Assembly: GCA_003524145.1 (NCBI GenBank)
Contig: DODZ01000045.1
Location: forward strand, 1 to 6,419
Length of the DNA stretch: 6,419 nucleotides
Reading direction: 5' to 3'
Source: Candidatus Apopatosoma intestinale
GTDB taxonomy: Bacteria > Bacillota > Clostridia > Oscillospirales > CAG-272
Both the position numbers and the translations under genes were made by a program. Below, one piece after another: positions 1 to 5,920 of the stretch. The notes under the pieces are model-generated. The model did not search any database, was not told where the DNA came from, and was given only the letters and a program-made list of their open reading frames with translations. Position 1 is the stretch's first letter. Each line of letters opens with the position of its first letter.

Positions 1-1146
1 GGCTCTGCGGTGGCAGTATCGGGTAACTCAAATGTAATTTTCGAAAATGTAACAATCAAAACCTCGGGAAGAGGAGTGTTTGTGCAGAGCGCGGGAGATA
101 CATATATAAAGGTAAATTCCGGCACTGTGATAGATTCGGAAAAACCGAGCTTTTACTTGGGCTCGGAAGATGCCTCCGAGAATATCACACTCGACATTTT
201 CGGTAAGATAAATTCGGAAAAAGCCAGTGCCATATACAATATATCAAAAGGCAAAGTAAAAATCAATCTCTACGGAGGAAGCGAGATAAAGGCTACCGAT
301 GTGGGAATATACAACAAAGAATCCGGCTTTTCGCTTGAGATGTACGGCGGACTTATCTCCGGCGGGACAGGTATTCACAGCATAGGCGGCAAGCTGACAA
401 TCCGAGACGGACACATATCAGCCACGGGCAGCAAAGGAAAGGCGCAGAATACAGGCTGTGCCGTTTCATCGGCGGGTGCTTCGCTAAAGATAATCGGTGG
501 AGTGTTTTATTCATCAAATGCAGATGCTGTCGGCGGAGCGTACTCGAATATCAGTGTAGTCGGCGGTTCGTTCTTTCCTGAAGTGCCGACTATGGGAATA
601 GTAAAAGGTGCTGTTTTCACCGATGAGATAATCAACGGAACGACATATAAAGTCATATCCTGTGCTTCCGAGGGAGGAACATACAAGATAGTAAACCCCG
701 CCGTACAGATAGCGATGCTGGAGCCATGGGGAGTGAGAGTCAGTGCCGCTGTGACAAAGGACGGCGTGGCTGTAGCTCCTGCCGATTATGCAATGGAAAA
801 CATCAGATGCGGCGTATGGTTTGCCATAGGTGAAGAAAAATACGCCTCTGCGGAAGAGATAAAGAATGCCGCAGGTTCGGAATACATCTCGGGAAAAGCC
901 GATACTGAGGGTTTCTTCTGCGACTATCGCGGGATATATATTTATGATTTTGATAAATATATCAGCATAGCGATAGAACTTGACGGCGGAGACGAAAAGC
1001 TTTATTCAAAGACGATATCGTATTCGATGCTCGAGCTTATCGAAATGCGCCTTGGCGCGGATGATTGCCTCGGCGCGGAGAAGGATCTGCTGAAATATAT
1101 GGTAGATTACCACATGTATGTTGATGCCTACAGTAAAGGTAACTGA
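1..1146 (+). CDS. Secreted beta-solenoid (pectate-lyase-like) protein, 5' partial
   Basis: The frame is open from the first base, so the gene begins upstream of the window; the GTG at 10 has no ribosome binding site and is probably internal. The first ~590 nt encode short repeated turns in which a beta strand ends in GG or DG followed by a hydrophobic pair: LEMYGGLI (334 on), LTIRDGHI (394 on), LKIIGGVF (484 on), ISVVGGSF (550 on). This spacing of roughly 20-30 residues suits a right-handed parallel beta-helix. From about 700 to the stop, a different domain follows (PWGVRVSAAV..., GVWFAIGEE, YSKTISYSMLELIEMRL, ending in a helical KYMVDYHMYVDAY). It resembles the C-terminal module of large extracellular proteins of gut Clostridia. 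No LPXTG sortase signal or C-terminal membrane anchor is present, so any signal peptide or anchor would be N-terminal and out of view. Substrate and exact role are unknown; extracellular location is inferred from the fold and low Cys content. Confidence 0.8.
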   Translation, partial: GSAVAVSGNSNVIFENVTIKTSGRGVFVQSAGDTYIKVNSGTVIDSEKPSFYLGSEDASENITLDIFGKINSEKASAIYNISKGKVKINLYGGSEIKATDVGIYNKESGFSLEMYGGLISGGTGIHSIGGKLTIRDGHISATGSKGKAQNTGCAVSSAGASLKIIGGVFYSSNADAVGGAYSNISVVGGSFFPEVPTMGIVKGAVFTDEIINGTTYKVISCASEGGTYKIVNPAVQIAMLEPWGVRVSAAVTKDGVAVAPADYAMENIRCGVWFAIGEEKYASAEEIKNAAGSEYISGKADTEGFFCDYRGIYIYDFDKYISIAIELDGGDEKLYSKTISYSMLELIEMRLGADDCLGAEKDLLKYMVDYHMYVDAYSKGN

Positions 1147-1151
1147 AAAGA

Positions 1152-1198
1152 ATATAGAACAGCCGCCCTGCTCATCCGAGCAGGGCGGCTGACTATAT
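1152..1198. terminator. Strong hairpin after the beta-solenoid gene, probable terminator
   Basis: A perfect 14-bp GC-rich stem (1160-1173 with 1178-1191, loop ATCC) is extended by a further 6-bp ATATAG/CTATAT stem (1152-1157 with 1193-1198) across a 2x1 internal loop. It starts 5 nt after the stop at 1144-1146, the expected place for an intrinsic terminator. The plus-strand side lacks a clean U tract (ACTATATGAAG follows). The minus-strand exit is more T-rich (TTCTATATTCTTTT), so it may also, or mainly, end leftward transcripts coming from the small minus-strand unit at 1292-1473. Confidence 0.7.
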
Positions 1199-1291
1199 GA
1201 AGCGATATTATGCCGCCTCATTCCGTTTTTGGCTCAATGCCCCATTCCGCAAGCTTTGACGGCACTTCGTCTTTATTTGCACGACAGCAAA

Positions 1292-1393
1292 CTATCCGTC
1301 ATGGCAAATGCGGCAAAAAGAAGAAAATCCAAAGATAATTATATGAAATGCATGCTCGCCGCGCCGCGGTTTTACTACGATGGGGCCTTTCAT
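1292..1393 (-). CDS. Candidate 33-aa small protein
   Basis: On the minus strand an ATG at 1393-1391 opens 33 codons ending in TAG at 1294-1292. A near-ideal AGGAGG (1404-1399) sits 5 nt before the ATG, the strongest translation signal in this gap. The peptide begins MKGPIVVKPRRGEH, is basic at the N-terminus, then has a hydrophobic stretch (FHIIIFGFSSF) and a C-terminal CRICHDG with a Cys-x-x-Cys pair. I do not recognise a family. It could be a small membrane-associated peptide, a leader peptide of a short RNA, or the chance reading frame of a dispersed intergenic repeat. It has its own possible promoter and inverted repeat upstream, and the strong hairpin at 1152-1198 lies about 100 nt downstream as a possible terminator. 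Confidence 0.4.
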   Translation of the reverse strand: MKGPIVVKPRRGEHAFHIIIFGFSSFCRICHDG

Positions 1394-1417
1394 AATATCC
1401 TCCTGCGCATTTCTTTG

Positions 1418-1444
1418 ATATACCGACAGAATTATTCGGTATAT
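1418..1444. promoter_or_regulatory. 9-bp inverted repeat, possible operator or leader hairpin
   Basis: ATATACCGA (1418-1426) and TCGGTATAT (1436-1444) are perfect inverted copies separated by 9 nt. The repeat lies between the possible -10 (1450-1445) and the AGGAGG (1404-1399) of the small minus-strand ORF, so it covers the predicted start of transcription. That is a position typical of repressor operators. As RNA it would be a modest stem, so an operator is slightly preferred; no regulator gene is visible in the window. Confidence 0.45.
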
Positions 1445-1473
1445 ATCATAAGAGAGACGCACGCGTAAGCGAA
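1445..1473 (-). promoter_or_regulatory. Possible sigma-A-like promoter for the small minus-strand ORF
   Basis: On the minus strand TATGAT (1450-1445) matches the -10 consensus at 5 of 6 positions. TTCGCT (1473-1468) lies exactly 17 nt upstream but matches -35 at only 3 of 6. The predicted start, around 1438, falls inside the inverted repeat. The weak -35 would fit an activated or regulated promoter, or a chance match. Confidence 0.3.
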
Positions 1474-1522
1474 TTTCCGCCCGAGCTGTTCTGTTATCTG
1501 CTTCTATGGGAAAAATGAGAAA

Positions 1523-1563
1523 TTTCCGGCTTTTTGCGTAAAAAATATGGATTTTTTCGGAAA
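1523..1563 (-). terminator. Weak AT-rich hairpin after the flippase gene
   Basis: TTTCCG (1523-1528) pairs with CGGAAA (1558-1563), enclosing an inner stem AAAAAAT/ATTTTTT (1540-1546 with 1551-1557, 4-nt loop). Read on the minus strand it lies 24 nt after the flippase stop and is followed by TTTCTCATTTTT, a loosely U-rich tail. The stem is mostly A-T, so termination would be inefficient. It is the only candidate found for ending the flippase transcript. Confidence 0.3.
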
Positions 1564-1586
1564 ATATGGTACAATTATTATAAGAG

Positions 1587-3146
1587 TCAATTTTCTTTTC
1601 TGAAAATTGAGCGAAACCAGCTTATTTCCTCGCGGCTCACGGCGGAAACACCCGCCATCAGGAGCAGATACAGGATAATTGTCGCGATTATGGCGGCGGC
1701 GCATTTCGGCGCGGTATCGAGCGCAAAGCCGAAAAGGCGGCATAATATGAGAGAGAACGAAGCGGCGCCGGCTATACAGCAGACGGGGGCTGCGGTTATG
1801 GCAGGCAGGGAAATTTCAGCACCCGTGACGGTTATCAACCTGCCGATACTGAGCGAAAAATTCAGTATTTCGCAGACAAAAACACATATCACATATCCGT
1901 ATATACCGAATTTCGGCAGGAGCGTATATACGAGAGCGACGCTGACTGCGGCATCGATTATATTATAGCGCATGGAGCTGAGCTGTTGCCCCAGACCCTT
2001 GAGCATACCGTCTACTGCGGTATCTGTATACATGATGGGAATGGCGGCGGCAAAAATGCCGATGTATTTTGCTGCCTGTGTGCCCGGATATATCAGATTT
2101 CCGAGCGGCTCGGCAAAGCAGATGAAAATTCCCGCCGTGCCTATGGCAAAAACCGACGCAAATTTCACGGCGCGCTTCACGATATAGCAGATATGAGTGT
2201 TTCCGTAGACGGTTTTGTATTTCGCATCAAGCTCGGAAAGCTCCGGGATTATCAGGCTTGCAAAGGTAATGCAGACGGCGGAGGGGAAGAGAATGAGAGG
2301 CAGCACCATGCCGTGTATCGTGCCGTAGGAGGCAAGAGCCGCTGCGGTGTCGGCTCCGGATTTTTTCAGTCCTATCGGTATGAGAATATGCTCTGCCGTC
2401 ACAAGCCCCGAGCGCAGATATGAGCTCAGTGCTATCGGAAGGGCGATGCCGGCTATCTGCGGCAGGAAATTTTTATTTTCATCCGAAGCATTTTTCCCGG
2501 AGAGATGTTTTTTCTTATCGAAAATATAAAGCGCGAGCATATAGAAAAACGAGAGCGCTTCGGCTATGCACGAGCCGAGAACGAGCGCAAGGCAGGCATA
2601 TTCCATGCCGCGCGGCGCTATAATAATAAGAAAGACAACGGTTATTCCTATTTTCACAAACTGTTCGGCGATTCCCGATGCGGCATTTTTGCAGACGCGG
2701 CGCACGGCGGAAAAATATCCCGAGAATACATTTGAGAGTGCTATGAAAGGCAGACTTGCCGAGAGCGCACGCAGTGAAAGCTCGGTTCGTGCATCGCAGA
2801 GGATATTATTTGCTATCGCGCCCGAAAAGGAGAAGAGCAAAAGCCCTGCACCGATGCCGAAAAAGAGGCAATAGCCCACGCATTTTTTCATTATTATGAC
2901 GGCATTGCCGTCATTGCCCAGACCTATTTCCTGCGAGACGAGCCGCATGACGGCAAGATTTATTCCCGAGCAGGCGAATGTGACGGCGAAGGCATATACG
3001 CTCATGATGAGCGAAAAGAGCCCCGAGCACTCCGCGCCTATTCTGTTTGCCACATATGCGCTCCAACAGACGGAAACCGTGCGCATGAAGACGGCGGATG
3101 TGCCCATTATCAGTGCGTTCATGAAAAATTTTTTTACCCGATTCAA
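1587..3146 (-). CDS. SpoVB/MurJ-like MOP-superfamily flippase (polysaccharide biosynthesis protein)
   Basis: An integral membrane protein of the MOP exporter superfamily, SpoVB/YtgP branch, whose members flip lipid-linked cell-wall or polysaccharide precursors across the membrane. The chosen TTG start (3146-3144) gives 519 aa, the usual SpoVB length (~520). It has GGGGTGA (3157-3151) upstream and gives the family-typical short basic N-terminus MNRVKKFF before the first helix. An ATG eight codons later is the alternative; the longer frame from 3362 would run through the divergent gene and is rejected. Visible family signatures are RIGAECSGLFSL at 35-46, SGINLAVMRLVSQE at 60-73, SGYFSAVRR...EQ at 142-162, SSYLRSGL at 241-248 and DGMLKGLGQQ at 379-388. 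About 12-14 hydrophobic segments span the chain, and the C-terminus is basic. Whether it serves spore cortex (SpoVB) or vegetative envelope synthesis cannot be told, as no sporulation or wall genes are adjacent. Confidence 0.87.
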   Translation of the reverse strand: MNRVKKFFMNALIMGTSAVFMRTVSVCWSAYVANRIGAECSGLFSLIMSVYAFAVTFACSGINLAVMRLVSQEIGLGNDGNAVIIMKKCVGYCLFFGIGAGLLLFSFSGAIANNILCDARTELSLRALSASLPFIALSNVFSGYFSAVRRVCKNAASGIAEQFVKIGITVVFLIIIAPRGMEYACLALVLGSCIAEALSFFYMLALYIFDKKKHLSGKNASDENKNFLPQIAGIALPIALSSYLRSGLVTAEHILIPIGLKKSGADTAAALASYGTIHGMVLPLILFPSAVCITFASLIIPELSELDAKYKTVYGNTHICYIVKRAVKFASVFAIGTAGIFICFAEPLGNLIYPGTQAAKYIGIFAAAIPIMYTDTAVDGMLKGLGQQLSSMRYNIIDAAVSVALVYTLLPKFGIYGYVICVFVCEILNFSLSIGRLITVTGAEISLPAITAAPVCCIAGAASFSLILCRLFGFALDTAPKCAAAIIATIILYLLLMAGVSAVSREEISWFRSIFRKEN

Positions 3147-3225
3147 AAAATCACCCCGAATCTTTTTTGGGCTCGTACTTATAAATTTATATTCCGCTCG
3201 GGCGGAAAATATGAAGGAGGTTGCC
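3147..3225. promoter_or_regulatory. Divergent promoter region between flippase and yitT-like gene
   Basis: These 79 bp must carry the start signals of both divergent genes. A perfect 12-bp palindrome TATAAATTTATA (3180-3191) offers a TATAAA-type -10 in either direction, but no good -35 is seen for either at 16-18 nt. A 6-bp hairpin TTCCGC-TCGG-GCGGAA (3192-3207) follows it, just ahead of the rightward AAGGAGG (3214-3220). Promoter assignment is therefore tentative. Confidence 0.4.
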
Positions 3226-4155
3226 ATGACAAAAATCAAATGGAAGGAAGTCCTCACGGATACCGCATATCTGCTCCTCGGAGGAATACTATACGGCGCG
3301 GCATACAATATGTTTCTCATACCCGGAAACGTATATGTCGGCGGTGCCTCCGGCATCGCCACGGCACTCTACAATGCGGGACTTGTACATCTGCCGATAG
3401 GAACGATGATAATCATCATCAATATCCCGCTTATGCTGATTTTCACATACTTCTACGGAATCCGCGCGAGCATCAAGAGCATACTCGGAATGCTTATCTC
3501 TTCTCTTGCCATAGATATCACGGATATTATCGGCATATTCCCGCCGGGCGTCAATGCGCCCGAGGAAAACGGATTTCTCTGCGCGGTGCTCGGTGCGGTC
3601 ATACTCGGCGCTTCGCTGGGAATATTATTTTCGCGCGGATATACTACGGGCGGCACGGATATCGTCGGATTTATCCTGAAGGTTAAATATCCGCATTTCT
3701 CTCCCTCAAAGCTGATATTTGCCTGTGACTGCGCTATAATAGCCTTTGCCGCCGTGCTCGCCGGCAATTATATGACGGTGCTTTATTCCGCTGTTGCGGT
3801 TTTCCTTTTTACCACAGTGCTCGATATGACGGTGAGCGGATTTGAAAAGGCACGCCTTGCACTCATTTTTTCGGCTGAATACGATGAGATAGCCGAGGCT
3901 ATTTCGGCAGAGCTGGAGCGCGGAATAACCCTGCTTGAAAGCGAGGGCTGGTATACGAAGAAGGAAGGGCGTGCCATAGTCTGCGTTGTCAAGAAAAATG
4001 AGATATACAGGCTGAAAACCATAGTGCGCAGCATAGATAAAAACGCATTTGTCGTTCTTACGGAAGTGACGCAGGCGATAGGCGAGGGCTTCAACGAAAA
4101 CGGCGGCGAAAATGTTCCGCTCTATCCGAAGCGCGGAGCAAAGAAGCAAATGTGA
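3226..4155 (+). CDS. YitT family membrane protein (DUF161 + DUF2179)
   Basis: A 309-aa protein with the standard YitT architecture: five to six hydrophobic segments (about 13-33, 60-78, 86-105, 117-136, 164-180, 183-200) followed by a soluble C-terminal DUF2179 domain (about 209-288). Family motifs seen are IPGNVYVGGASGI (32-44), TTGGTDI (140-146) and, in the soluble domain, ELERGITLLESEGWYT, then IVCVVKKNEIYRLK and a closing GEGF. The start at 3226 is fixed by AAGGAGG at 3214-3220 with a 5-nt spacer; an in-frame ATG at 3211 lies before that site and the long upstream frame runs antisense to the flippase gene, so both are rejected. Members are poorly characterised; transport or small-ligand sensing is often guessed, and no substrate can be read from the sequence. 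The gene is divergent from the flippase. There is no clear terminator before the downstream promoter, so some read-through into gpmI is possible. Confidence 0.9.
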   Translation: MTKIKWKEVLTDTAYLLLGGILYGAAYNMFLIPGNVYVGGASGIATALYNAGLVHLPIGTMIIIINIPLMLIFTYFYGIRASIKSILGMLISSLAIDITDIIGIFPPGVNAPEENGFLCAVLGAVILGASLGILFSRGYTTGGTDIVGFILKVKYPHFSPSKLIFACDCAIIAFAAVLAGNYMTVLYSAVAVFLFTTVLDMTVSGFEKARLALIFSAEYDEIAEAISAELERGITLLESEGWYTKKEGRAIVCVVKKNEIYRLKTIVRSIDKNAFVVLTEVTQAIGEGFNENGGENVPLYPKRGAKKQM

Positions 4156-4175
4156 CTTTACTGTAAAAATCACAT
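4150..4175. promoter_or_regulatory. Imperfect dyad upstream of the gpmI promoter
   Basis: ATGTGA (4150-4155) and TCACAT (4170-4175) flank an inner pair TTTAC (4157-4161) and GTAAA (4163-4167), all centred near 4162, so the whole 26 bp is a near-perfect dyad with one extra base on the right. It overlaps the yitT-like stop codon and ends 6 bp before the gpmI -35, centred about 54 bp upstream of the predicted start of transcription. This placement suits an activator or repressor site. With a 1-nt centre and no T tract it is a poor terminator. Confidence 0.35.
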
Positions 4176-4181
4176 ATACCG

Positions 4182-4210
4182 TTGACAAAAGCCGCTCTTC
4201 GTTATATAAT
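4182..4210 (+). promoter_or_regulatory. Consensus sigma-A promoter of gpmI
   Basis: TTGACA (4182-4187) and TATAAT (4205-4210) are both perfect consensus hexamers separated by exactly 17 nt. Transcription should start near 4217, leaving a leader of about 48 nt before the gpmI ATG. This predicts strong, largely constitutive expression, as expected for a central glycolytic gene. A second TATAAT at 4244-4249 has no -35 partner. Confidence 0.9.
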
Positions 4211-4264
4211 AAATCGGAAAGAAAATTCGCTGTATATTCACTATATAATAGAAAGGAAATAAAA

Positions 4265-5920
4265 ATGAGTCTTATTCTTGATAAAATGAAAAATCCCGTC
4301 GGAGTTGCGGGTCCTGTCGTAACTGTTGTTATGGACGGCGTGGGTATCGGAAACGGTAAGGAAGGCGATGCCGTTTCCAAAGCTTATACCCCCACGCTCG
4401 ATATGCTCATGACAAAATATCCGTGCCTCAAGCTCAAGGCACACGGAACGGCTGTCGGGCTTCCCTCCGATGATGATATGGGAAATTCCGAGGTCGGGCA
4501 TAATGCGCTCGGCAGCGGTCAGGTTTTTGCGCAGGGCGCAAAGCTTGTTTCACAGTCTATCGAGAGCGGCGCTCTCTTTGCCGGTAAGGCATGGGGCGAG
4601 ATAACGGAAAATGTGAAGGCAAATGCTTCCACGCTCCATTTCATCGGTCTTTTCTCCGACGGAAATGTACATTCCCATATCGACCATCTCAAGGCGATGA
4701 TTGCTCATGCCAAGGAGGACGGCATAAAGCGCGTTCGCATACATATCCTGCTTGACGGCAGAGATGTGGGCGAAACATCGGCGCTCGAATATGTCCGCCC
4801 CTTCGAGGAGTTTCTCTCTTCACTCCGCTCGGCTGACTTCGATGTGAAGATAGCTTCCGGCGGCGGCAGAATGAAGATTACCATGGACCGCTACGGCGCA
4901 AACTGGAAAATGGTAGAGGAGGGCTGGCATACCCATGTGCTCGGCGAGGGCAGACAGTTTGCTTCCGCCGAAGAGGCAATCACGACTTACAGAGCCGAAA
5001 CCGGCGCGATAGACCAGGACCTTCCCGCATTTGTCATTGCCGAAAACGGCACGCCTGTCGGCACTATAAACGACGGCGACAGCGTTGTTTTCTACAATTT
5101 CCGCGGTGACCGCGCGATAGAGATTTCCGAAGCGTTCGAGGGCGGTGCCGATTTCGACAAATTCGACCGCGTGCGTGTGCCGAAAATTGTTTATGCCGGC
5201 ATGCTTGAGTATGACGGCGACCTGCATATTCCTTCGAGATACCTTGTTTCTCCTCCTCATATCACAAATACAATGGGCGAATACCTTGCCGGAACAGGCA
5301 TTTCGCAGTTTGCTATCTCCGAAACGCAGAAATACGGACATGTGACATACTTCTGGAACGGAAACAGAAGCGGAAAGTTCGACGACAAGACGGAAACATA
5401 TGAGGAGATTCCCTCCGATATCGTTCCTTTCGAACAGCGCCCGTGGATGCAATGCGCTATCATCACTGACAAGCTTATCGAAGCCATCAAATCCGGAAAA
5501 TATCAGTATATCCGCGCCAACTTCCCGAACGGCGATATGGTGGGTCACACAGGCAATTACGAGGCGACTATCTGCTCCATGGAGGCACTCGATCTCCAGC
5601 TCGCAAGAATAATCGCCGCCGTTGACGAAGCAAAGGGCGTTGCGATAATTACCGCCGACCACGGAAATGCCGATGAGATGTACGAGCTCGATAAGAAGAC
5701 AGGGACCTTCAAGAAGAATGCCGACGGTTCGCCAAAGGCAAAGACGAGCCATACGCTTAATCCCGTACCCTGCATTATCTATGACAACTTCACGGAAAAT
5801 AAATACACGGTAAAGCCGCAGGCTGATTTCGGTCTTGCAAATGTTGCCGCCACGACGGTAAATCTGCTCGGCTACGAGGCTCCCTCCATGTGGAAGGAAA
5901 GCCTTATAGATGTAAAATGA
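4265..5920 (+). CDS. gpmI: 2,3-bisphosphoglycerate-independent phosphoglycerate mutase
   Basis: Cytosolic glycolytic/gluconeogenic enzyme interconverting 3- and 2-phosphoglycerate through a phosphoserine intermediate with two divalent metals (usually Mn). The 551-aa product carries every key residue of the alkaline-phosphatase-superfamily core: D24 in MDGVGIG, the nucleophile S75 in MGNSEVGH, D424 and H428 in NGDMVGHTG, D465 and H466 in TADHGNAD, and H496 in TSHT. The inserted phosphotransfer domain holds DGRD (164-167), ASGGGRM (197-203) and NFRGDR (278-283). The start at 4265 follows AAAGGAA (4252-4258) and lies downstream of the promoter; the longer frame from 4112 would read through the promoter and is rejected. 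It is longer than the common ~510-aa bacterial form. The extra length between GNADEM and SHT, and motifs such as SETQKYGHVTYFWNGNRSG, match the kinetoplastid/plant-like subtype. It is the first gene of a two-gene operon. Confidence 0.97.
   Translation: MSLILDKMKNPVGVAGPVVTVVMDGVGIGNGKEGDAVSKAYTPTLDMLMTKYPCLKLKAHGTAVGLPSDDDMGNSEVGHNALGSGQVFAQGAKLVSQSIESGALFAGKAWGEITENVKANASTLHFIGLFSDGNVHSHIDHLKAMIAHAKEDGIKRVRIHILLDGRDVGETSALEYVRPFEEFLSSLRSADFDVKIASGGGRMKITMDRYGANWKMVEEGWHTHVLGEGRQFASAEEAITTYRAETGAIDQDLPAFVIAENGTPVGTINDGDSVVFYNFRGDRAIEISEAFEGGADFDKFDRVRVPKIVYAGMLEYDGDLHIPSRYLVSPPHITNTMGEYLAGTGISQFAISETQKYGHVTYFWNGNRSGKFDDKTETYEEIPSDIVPFEQRPWMQCAIITDKLIEAIKSGKYQYIRANFPNGDMVGHTGNYEATICSMEALDLQLARIIAAVDEAKGVAIITADHGNADEMYELDKKTGTFKKNADGSPKAKTSHTLNPVPCIIYDNFTENKYTVKPQADFGLANVAATTVNLLGYEAPSMWKESLIDVK

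Larger units (their letters stand above)
1147..1586. other. 440-bp intergenic region without a large gene
   Basis: Between the beta-solenoid gene and the flippase stop codon there is no long credible ORF. The plus-strand 79-codon frame at 1229-1468 has no Shine-Dalgarno and resembles nothing recognisable. The region holds the strong hairpin at 1152-1198, a small nested dyad (GACGG 1258-1262 with CCGTC 1296-1300, enclosing TTTGC 1276-1280 with GCAAA 1287-1291), the minus-strand small ORF with its signals, and an AT-rich hairpin near the flippase 3' end. Confidence 0.7.

Noticed and set aside
1229..1468. Plus-strand 79-codon frame in the intergenic gap
   Set aside because: There is no ribosome binding site, composition is not protein-like, and the minus-strand small ORF over the same bases has far better signals.
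1534..1968. Plus-strand 144-codon frame, preceded by a TACAAT/TATAAG-like AT-rich stretch
   Set aside because: It is antisense to the flippase C-terminus with no Shine-Dalgarno, and the AT-rich stretch lacks a -35 at proper spacing.
3192..3207. TTCCGC-TCGG-GCGGAA hairpin as a terminator or riboswitch
   Set aside because: Only 6 bp, not followed by a T tract, and too small for any known riboswitch class; kept only as a note in the divergent region.
3147..3362. Extended minus-strand frame upstream of the flippase start (to an ATG at 3362)
   Set aside because: It crosses the divergent promoter region and runs antisense to the yitT-like coding sequence; the TTG at 3146 has a ribosome binding site and gives the family length.
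4151..4174. TGTGA...TCACA read as a CRP-type site
   Set aside because: The half-sites are 14 nt apart instead of 6, and canonical CRP-cAMP control is not expected in Clostridia.
4244..4249. Second TATAAT as an independent gpmI promoter
   Set aside because: The bases 17 nt upstream (GAAAAT) do not resemble a -35, and it would leave a leader too short to hold the ribosome binding site comfortably.
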